NCBI RefSeq assembly: GCF_022346945.1
Contig: NZ_JAKRNI010000024.1
Span: 1 to 43,221, forward strand
Source of the DNA: Microbacterium sp. ACRRU
GTDB taxonomy: Bacteria > Actinomycetota > Actinomycetes > Actinomycetales > Microbacteriaceae
Direction of reading: 5' to 3'
DNA: 43,221 nt
The notes below the pieces were generated by a model. The model did no database searches. It was given only the letters and a program-made list of their open reading frames with translations, and was not told the origin of the DNA. Positions 38,025-43,221 of the stretch are shown here, piece by piece (the stretch's first letter is position 1; every line of letters begins with the position of its first letter). Made by a program: the position numbers and the translations under genes.

Positions 38025-38432
38025 TCAGCGCTTCCTCGCCGACAGTGCCCGGGCCGGTCGGTCGATCAGCACGACCGTAAGCGCCCACGTCGCGATGGCC
38101 GACACGATCCACACCACCAGCGGTGCCAGGAACCACGCGCCGACGGTGGTGATGCGGACGCCGGCCGACGGCAGCACCGCGACGACGAGCAGCGACACGA
38201 AGGTCGCGATGATGCCGATGCCCCCGAGCAGCAGCGGAGCATGTCGGCGCGCGACGCGGATCGCCACCGGGGTGGCGATGCTCTGCACGACGGCGAACAC
38301 GACGATTGCGACGAGGAAACCCCACCAGTTCAGCCACGAGATTCGGAAGCCTCCCACGAAGAGGTCGGCGAGGATCAGCCCCGCCGCAGCGAAGGCGAGG
38401 TACACCAGCACACGCAGAAGCCGGGTCTTCAT
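38025..38432 (-). CDS. Small four-helix membrane protein (phage holin family/DUF-like)
   Basis: 135 residues with four hydrophobic segments: VLVYLAFAAAGLILADLFVG, WWGFLVAIVVFAVVQSIATP, GGIGIIATFVSLLVVAVLPS and PLVVWIVSAIATWALTVVLI. The arrangement resembles the actinobacterial phage holin family/membrane protein of unknown function (PF04020-like); no phage genes are near, so a true holin role is unlikely. ATG 38432 has TAGCCT exactly 6 bases upstream. Confidence 0.75.
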   Translation of the reverse strand: MKTRLLRVLVYLAFAAAGLILADLFVGGFRISWLNWWGFLVAIVVFAVVQSIATPVAIRVARRHAPLLLGGIGIIATFVSLLVVAVLPSAGVRITTVGAWFLAPLVVWIVSAIATWALTVVLIDRPARALSARKR

Positions 38433-38471
38433 GCTGCGAGGCTAACGGAGCACCGCCCGTAGGCTCGAGGT
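38433..38471. promoter_or_regulatory. Back-to-back leaderless promoters of the small membrane protein and the amidase
   Basis: The 39-base gap carries minus-strand TAGCCT (38444-38439) 6 bases before ATG 38432, and plus-strand TAGGCT (38460-38465) 6 bases before ATG 38472. The two -10 boxes are 15 bases apart, so each -35 region falls on the other gene's -10 box or start codon; the two polymerases probably cannot bind together. Confidence 0.6.
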
Positions 38472-39875
38472 ATGACGCGCCTGCACGATCTGTCGCTCGT
38501 CGACCAGGCCCGGGCCCTGCGCGACGGGTCGCTCGACCCCGGCGCGCTAGCCGCGCACTACCTCAACCGGATCGAGCGCTTCGCCGACCTCGGCGCCTTC
38601 GCGGAGGTCACGGGCGCGGCGGCTCTCGAGCGGGCGTCGACGCTCGCCGCGGCCGCCCCCGCGGGGGCGTTGTGGGGTGTCCCGTCGGCCGAAAAGGATC
38701 TCGTCGCGCGCGCCGGCGTTCCCACCCGGTACGGTTCGCGCGCCCGCGCCGATGTCATCCCCCGGACATCCGACGCCCTCGCGGAGGCGATGGATGCCGC
38801 GGGCGCGGTGAGCCTCGGGAAGACGAGCACGTCCGAGTTCGGCCTCACCGGCTTCACCGAGCCGCTCATCCACGCTCCCGCGCGCGATCCGTGGCGCACC
38901 GAGGCGGGCGCGGGTGGTTCCAGCGGCGGCGCCGCGGTCGCGGTCGCGGCCGGTCTCCTGCCGGCGGCGGTCGGGTCCGACGGGGGTGGCTCCATCCGCA
39001 TCCCGTCGGCCACGGTCGGCGTCGTGGGGCTGAAGCCGTCGCGAGGCCGGCTGCCCCTCGGTTCCGGTTTCGACTCCCCCGACGGCCTCTCCGTCACCGG
39101 TCCGATCGCCCGCACGGTCGAAGATGCCGGCTTTCTTCTCGACGCGCTCGTGGGTCTCGCCCCGTTCCGGTACGCCACTGCGGCGCCGGGAGGGGGCCCG
39201 TTCGTCGACGCCGCCCGGCGACCCGCCGAGGCCCTGCGCATCGGGGCCACCACCGTGTCACCCTGGGACGACGACGAGAACATCGTGCTGGATCCGGCTG
39301 CGCGGAGGGCCTTCGACACCGCCGCCGCCTGGCTGAGCGACGCCGGACACGGCGTGGCCGAGGCCGACTGGCATCCGGTCGGCTATCCGGAGCTGTTCCG
39401 GGTGCTCTGGCGCGCGAGCGCGGCGAGGATTCCGCTGACCGACGCCGACATGGAACTCGTCGAACCGCTGACGGCGTGGCTCGTCGCCGAGGGAAGGGCG
39501 TTGCCGGCACCCGACCTGCTCGGCGGGCTCACGGAGGCGCGGGCGTTCGAGCGCCGCACCATCTCCGACTTCTCCCACGTCGACGCCGTTCTGACCCCGG
39601 CCCTGGCGCAATCCCCGCGCCCCGTGGGCTGGTACGCCGGGCACGACCCCGAGCGCACGTTCGCGATGCAGGTCGAGTACGCGCCGTACTCCAGCTTCGT
39701 CAACGTCGCGGGCCTTCCCGCGCTCACGCTGCCGGTGGAGATGGATGCCACCGGCCACCCGGTCTCGGTCCAGCTGATCGGGCGACCCGGTGGCGAAGCG
39801 ACACTGCTGTCGCTGGGCGCGGAGCTCGAGGCCCGCCGCGGCCCCCTCCCCCACCCACCGGTCTGGGACGTCTAG
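38472..39875 (+). CDS. Amidase (amidase signature family)
   Basis: 467 residues. Amidase-signature enzymes hydrolyse amides through a Ser-cisSer-Lys triad. Lys75 (GVPSAEKDLVA), Ser150 (GAGGSSGGAAVAVAAG) and Ser174 (GSDGGGSIRIPSA) have the expected spacing. GLKPSRGRLPLG and GPIARTVEDAGFLLDAL follow. The C-terminal part (FVNVAGLPALTLPV, HPVSVQLIGRPGGEATLLSL) is also typical. It is not GatA: no gatB or gatC is near, and the C-terminus differs. Substrate unknown. The stop is followed at 13 bases by the repeat array. Confidence 0.92.
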   Translation: MTRLHDLSLVDQARALRDGSLDPGALAAHYLNRIERFADLGAFAEVTGAAALERASTLAAAAPAGALWGVPSAEKDLVARAGVPTRYGSRARADVIPRTSDALAEAMDAAGAVSLGKTSTSEFGLTGFTEPLIHAPARDPWRTEAGAGGSSGGAAVAVAAGLLPAAVGSDGGGSIRIPSATVGVVGLKPSRGRLPLGSGFDSPDGLSVTGPIARTVEDAGFLLDALVGLAPFRYATAAPGGGPFVDAARRPAEALRIGATTVSPWDDDENIVLDPAARRAFDTAAAWLSDAGHGVAEADWHPVGYPELFRVLWRASAARIPLTDADMELVEPLTAWLVAEGRALPAPDLLGGLTEARAFERRTISDFSHVDAVLTPALAQSPRPVGWYAGHDPERTFAMQVEYAPYSSFVNVAGLPALTLPVEMDATGHPVSVQLIGRPGGEATLLSLGAELEARRGPLPHPPVWDV

Positions 39876-39887
39876 AGGGGCTCAGCC

Positions 39888-40377
39888 CTCGCCGAGCGCC
39901 CCCGCCGCGCACAACTCCTGCACGACTCGCCGACCACGGACGGCATGCACGGAAACCGACGGGTCTGCCGGAGTTGTGCCCGCCCAGCGCCGACGCGGAT
40001 GCCGAGGGCCCTCGCCGAGCGCCCCCGCCGCGCACAACTCCTGCACGACGCGCCCCGCCCCCGACGGCGCACCGCAAACCGACGGGTCTGCCGGAGTTGT
40101 GCCCGCCGGGCGCCGACGCGGATGCCGAGGGCCCTCGCCGAGCGCTACCGCCGCGCACAACTCCTGCACAACGCGCCCCGCCCCCGACGGCGCACACGCA
40201 AACCGACGGGTCTGCCGGAGTTGTGCCCGCCCAGCGCCGACGCGGATGCCGAGGGCCCTCGCCGAGCGCTACCGCCGCGCACAACTCCTGCACGACGCGC
40301 CCGCCACCGACGGCATGCACGGAAACCGACGAATCTGCCGGAGTTATGCGCGCCCGCACCGCGCGGATGCCGAGGGC
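39888..40377. repeat. Tandem array of four ~123 bp units containing the 71-bp paired-arm element
   Basis: Units start at 39888, 40011, 40134 and 40258, giving lengths 123, 123, 124 and about 120. Each holds the left arm GCACAACTCCTGCA (39909, 40032, 40155, 40279) and the right arm TGCCGGAGTTGTGC (39966, 40089, 40213; TGCCGGAGTTATGC at 40336), matching at 13 of 14 when inverted, with spacers of 43, 43, 44 and 43. Internal junctions form the palindrome CGAGGGCCCTCG (40003, 40126, 40250). The array fills the convergent gap between the amidase and prfA; no gene is seen in it. Because most units are 41 codons long, spurious repetitive reading frames appear. Confidence 0.92.
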
Positions 40378-41469
40378 TCAGCCCTCGGACAGGGCCGCGA
40401 GCCGCGCTTCCTCGTCGGCGGCGATCGCCGACTCGATGATCGGGCCGAGAGCGCCGTCCATCACCTGGTCGAGGTTGTACGCCTTGTACCCGGTGCGGTG
40501 GTCGGCGATGCGGTTCTCGGGGAAGTTGTACGTGCGGATGCGCTCCGAGCGGTCCATGCCGCGGATCTGCGACCGGCGGGCGTCGGCCGCCTGCGCGTCG
40601 CGCTCCTCCTGCTGCTTGGCGAGAAGTCGGGCGCGCAGCACGCGCATGCCCGCTTCGCGGTTCTGCAACTGCGACTTCTCGTTCTGCATGGACACGACGA
40701 TGCCCGTCGGCACGTGGGTGATCCGCACCGCCGAGTCGGTCGTGTTGACCGACTGACCGCCCGGCCCCGAGGAACGGAACACGTCGATCTTCAGGTCGTT
40801 CGGATCGATCGCGATCTCTTCCGGCTCGTCGACCTCGGGGAACACCAGCACACCGGTCGTCGACGTGTGGATGCGCCCCTGCGACTCCGTGGCGGGCACA
40901 CGCTGCACGCGGTGCACCCCGCCCTCGTACTTCAGGTGCGCCCACACGCCCTGCGCGGGATCGCTCGAAGAGCCCTTGATCGCGACCTGGACGTCTTTGT
41001 AGCCGCCGAGATCGGACTCGTTGCGCTCGAGCATCTCGGTCTTCCAGCCCATGGATGCCGCGTACTGCAGGTACATCCGCAACAGGTCGGCCGCGAACAG
41101 CGCGCTCTCCGCGCCGCCCTCCCCCGCCTTGATCTCCATGATCACGTCGCGGGCGTCATCCGGGTCGCGCGGGATCAGCAGTCGGCGCAGGCGCTCCTGG
41201 CTCTCGTCGAGACGTTCCTCGAGCGCGGGCACCTCTTCCGCGAACGCGGCGTCCTCACGGGCCAGTTCGCGCGCGGCATCCAGGTCGTCCGACGCCGACT
41301 GCCACGCCTCGTACGCGTGCACGATGCGGTTCAGCTCCGCGTAGCGCCGATTGACGCGCTTCGCGCGCGCGGCATCGGCGTGCACCGCCGGGTCGTTGAG
41401 CTCGAGCTCGACCTGCCGGTGCTCGTCGAGCAGTCCGCGGACGGACTCGAAGATGCCGGAATCCGACAC
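40378..41469 (-). CDS. prfA: Peptide chain release factor 1
   Basis: 363 residues. RF1 reads UAA and UAG and releases the finished protein. The codon-recognition tripeptide is PAT (192-194) in [14 protein letters not shown], which marks RF1 rather than RF2 (SPF). The catalytic GGQ is at 237-239 in [20 protein letters not shown]; its glutamine is the substrate of PrmC. GTG 41469 begins 3 bases after the rho stop, so rho and prfA are cotranscribed. The last codons and stop lie in the hairpin CCGAGGGC-TGA-GCCCTCGG. Confidence 0.97.
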   Translation of the reverse strand: MSDSGIFESVRGLLDEHRQVELELNDPAVHADAARAKRVNRRYAELNRIVHAYEAWQSASDDLDAARELAREDAAFAEEVPALEERLDESQERLRRLLIPRDPDDARDVIMEIKAGEGGAESALFAADLLRMYLQYAASMGWKTEMLERNESDLGGYKDVQVAIKGSSSDPAQGVWAHLKYEGGVHRVQRVPATESQGRIHTSTTGVLVFPEVDEPEEIAIDPNDLKIDVFRSSGPGGQSVNTTDSAVRITHVPTGIVVSMQNEKSQLQNREAGMRVLRARLLAKQQEERDAQAADARRSQIRGMDRSERIRTYNFPENRIADHRTGYKAYNLDQVMDGALGPIIESAIAADEEARLAALSEG

Positions 41470-41472
41470 GGC

Positions 41473-43144
41473 TCAGCGGATGCCGTTGTCGTGCCCGTTG
41501 TCTCCGCGCGCGGGAGCCGGGATCGACTTCTGCATCTGGACGAGGAACTCGACGTTGGACTGCGTCTCCTTGAGCTTGCCGAGCACGACCTCGAGAGCCT
41601 GCTGCGGGTCGAGGCCCGCGAGCGCGCGACGCAGCTTCCAGGTGATCTTGACCTCGTCGGGTGAGAGGAGCATCTCTTCGCGACGGGTCGAGGACGCGTT
41701 GACGTCGACCGCGGGGAAGATGCGCTTGTCGGCGAGCTGGCGGTTCAAGCGCAGTTCGCTGTTGCCCGTTCCCTTGAACTCCTCGAAGATCACGTCGTCC
41801 ATCTTGGAGCCGGTTTCGACGAGAGCCGTCGCGAGGATCGTGAGCGATCCGCCGTTCTCGATGTTGCGCGCGGCACCGAAGAACCGCTTCGGCGGGTAGA
41901 GCGCCGAGGCGTCGACCCCACCGGTCAGCACGCGGCCCGAGGTGGGCGCCGAGAGGTTGTAGGCGCGGCCGAGGCGAGTGATCGAGTCGAGCAGGACCAC
42001 GACGTCGCGACCCAGCTCGACGAGACGCTTCGCACGCTCGATGGCCAGCTCGGCGACCGTCGTGTGGTCCTCGGCGGGACGGTCGAACGTCGAGGCGATG
42101 ACCTCGCCCTTGACCGTGCGCTGCATGTCCGTGACCTCTTCGGGGCGCTCGTCCACGAGCACGACCATGAGGTGGACCTCGGGGTTGTTGTGCGCGATCG
42201 CGTTCGCGATCTGCTGCAGCACGATCGTCTTGCCGGCCTTGGGGGGCGCGACGATGAGACCGCGCTGGCCCTTGCCGACGGGGGCGACGAGGTCGATGAT
42301 ACGCTGCGTGAGCTTCTCGGGCGCGGTCTCCATGCGCAAACGCTCCTGCGGGTACAGCGGCGTCAGCTTGCCGAACTCCACGCGCCCGGCGGCGTCGTCC
42401 ACCGACAGCCCGTTGATCGAGTCGACCTTGACCAACGCGTTGTACTTCTGACGGGTGGACTGCTCGCCCTCGCGGGGCTGCTTGATCGAGCCGACGACCG
42501 CGTCGCCCTTGCGCAGGTTGTACTTCTTGACCTGGCCGAGCGAGACGTAGACGTCGCTCGGGCCGGGGAGGTAGCCCGTGGTGCGGACGAAGGCGTAGTT
42601 GTCGAGGACGTCGAGGATTCCCGCGATGGGGATGAGGACATCGTCCTCGCCGATCTCGGTCTCGAACTCGTCGCCCGTCGTGGCCTGCCCGCGACGCTTG
42701 TTGCGCTGGCGGTTGCGGCCGTTGCCCTGGTTCTGCTGCTGGGCCTGCTGACCGTTCTGCGCCGGCGCCTCGGCCTCGTCGGCCGCGGGTGCCGCGGTCG
42801 GGGCGGCGGTCTCGGCCTTGTCGGCGTTGTCGGACTTGTTGCGGTTGCGGTTGCGCGAACGGCTACGGCTGCGGCCACGGGACGGCGTCTCGGTCGCGTC
42901 CTCGGCGTTATCGCCTTCGGCCGCGGATGCCGACGCCTCGGCGTTGTCGCCTTCGGCCGCGGCGTTCGCGTCGGCGTCGGCGTTCGCGTCGGCCGCGGCG
43001 GGCGCATCGGCGGTGGCGGGCGCGGCCGAGGTCTCGCTCGCGGACGACTCCGATGCCGCGTCGGCGGGCGCCTCAGTGTCGGCAGCGGCCGTAGCGTCGG
43101 CCGCGGCCGCGGCGGCGGCCGCGGCGGCGGCCGCGGCCCACCCG
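41473..43144 (-). CDS. rho: Transcription termination factor Rho, 5' end missing
   Basis: About 557 residues remain. Rho is the hexameric RNA helicase that ends transcription. The RNA-binding fold shows as [20 protein letters not shown], the ATP loop as [18 protein letters not shown], and [16 protein letters not shown] and the Q/R loops follow. Ahead of these lies a long low-complexity region rich in Ala, Asp, Glu, Asn and Arg ([33 protein letters not shown]), the disordered insertion typical of actinobacterial Rho. The frame continues into adapter-derived bases past 43144, giving a false MFIRDRG start; the true N-terminus is off the contig. The poly-Ala run next to the end is GC-repeat DNA where assembly likely stopped. 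Confidence 0.95.
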
Positions 43145-43221
43145 CGGTCTCTTATAAACAAAAACCAGCCCCCCAGACCAAAACGGGGTTGGCGGTTGGC
43201 GGCGTGGGGGTGTAAAATGGG
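43145..43221. other. Residual sequencing-adapter sequence (Nextera type), not genomic
   Basis: CGGTCTCTTATAAACA (43145-43160) matches the Tn5 mosaic end CTGTCTCTTATACACA except at two positions. The next bases keep the order of the Nextera read-2 adapter (AGCCC, then AGAC at matching distances), with A and C errors, and then drift into G-rich low-quality sequence ending TGTAAAATGGG. Base composition also breaks sharply from the neighbouring GC-rich DNA. Confidence 0.85.

Noticed and set aside
38025..38432. Prophage remnant suggested by a holin-family membrane protein
   Set aside because: No integrase, capsid, lysin or attachment sites nearby; this family name covers many chromosomal membrane proteins.
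39909..40349. Array resembles integron attC sites (inverted arms with AAC/GTT, similar overall length)
   Set aside because: The arms read GCACAAC/GTTGTGC, breaking RYYYAAC/GTTRRRY, and AAC or GTT itself is lost in copies A, B and C. There is no integron integrase and units carry no cassette genes.
39888..40377. Possible CRISPR array
   Set aside because: Whole ~123 bp units are repeated, including the would-be spacers, and no cas gene is present.
39888..40377. Repetitive proteins encoded across the array in several frames
   Set aside because: They arise because the unit is mostly a multiple of three; there is no start signal, and several frames on both strands are open together.
43145..43161. 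Rho start at MFIRDRG
   Set aside because: These codons are adapter-derived; the real N-terminus lies off the contig.

Overview
The window is high-GC actinobacterial DNA, most like Microbacterium or a close relative in Microbacteriaceae. The grounds are base composition and codon use, atp, rho-prfA-prmC and dxr-rseP-ispG gene blocks in recognisable actinobacterial order, a PTS-type dihydroxyacetone kinase next to glp genes, and many TAnnnT promoters that fire directly at start codons. The last 77 bases (43145-43221) look like degraded Nextera/Illumina adapter sequence, not genome, so the final gene (rho) is cut at a contig end.

Layout. 1-1690: ECF sigma factor with a downstream membrane-anchored partner, and a divergent secreted zincin-like protein. 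1699-10810: minus-strand benE-type transporter, ispG, rseP and dxr. The usual dxr-rseP-ispG block is interrupted by two plus-strand genes: a fused anthranilate-synthase-family enzyme behind a tryptophan attenuator, and a MurE-type ligase. 10820-12646: FKBP lipoprotein and a PlsC acyltransferase. 12657-20402: glycerol and dihydroxyacetone block: dhaKLM, a SorC/DeoR-type regulator with a large palindromic operator, then glpD, glpF and glpK. 20432-26103: OsmC protein, R. etli-type asparaginase, APC permease, PP2C phosphatase, DUF5684-like membrane protein, YaaA. 26178-36409: complete F1Fo ATP synthase operon (atpBEFHAGDC) preceded by an AtpI-like gene, wecA-type transferase, tsaC and prmC. 36509-39875: cysK-cysE, a small membrane protein and an amidase, lying between prmC and prfA, genes that are neighbours in many actinobacteria. 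39888-40377: a tandem repeat array. 40378-43144: prfA and partial rho.

How the parts work together. GlpF imports glycerol, GlpK phosphorylates it and GlpD oxidises glycerol-3-phosphate to DHAP. DhaK, DhaL and DhaM convert dihydroxyacetone to the same product using PTS phosphate. IspG and Dxr are two steps of the MEP isoprenoid pathway. CysE and CysK make cysteine. PrmC methylates the GGQ glutamine of RF1 (prfA).

Most unusual content: (1) a family of 71-72 bp elements, two imperfect 14-base inverted arms separated by 43-44 bases of otherwise divergent sequence, seven copies at three loci, always in tail-to-tail gene gaps and always where plus-strand genes interrupt a conserved minus-strand block; (2) a 4 x ~123 bp tandem array built from this element beside prfA; (3) about 13 genes with a -10 box exactly 6 or 7 bases before the start codon (predicted leaderless transcripts), including the trp leader peptide; (4) strong over-representation of the heptamer GGATGCC/GGCATCC on both strands.
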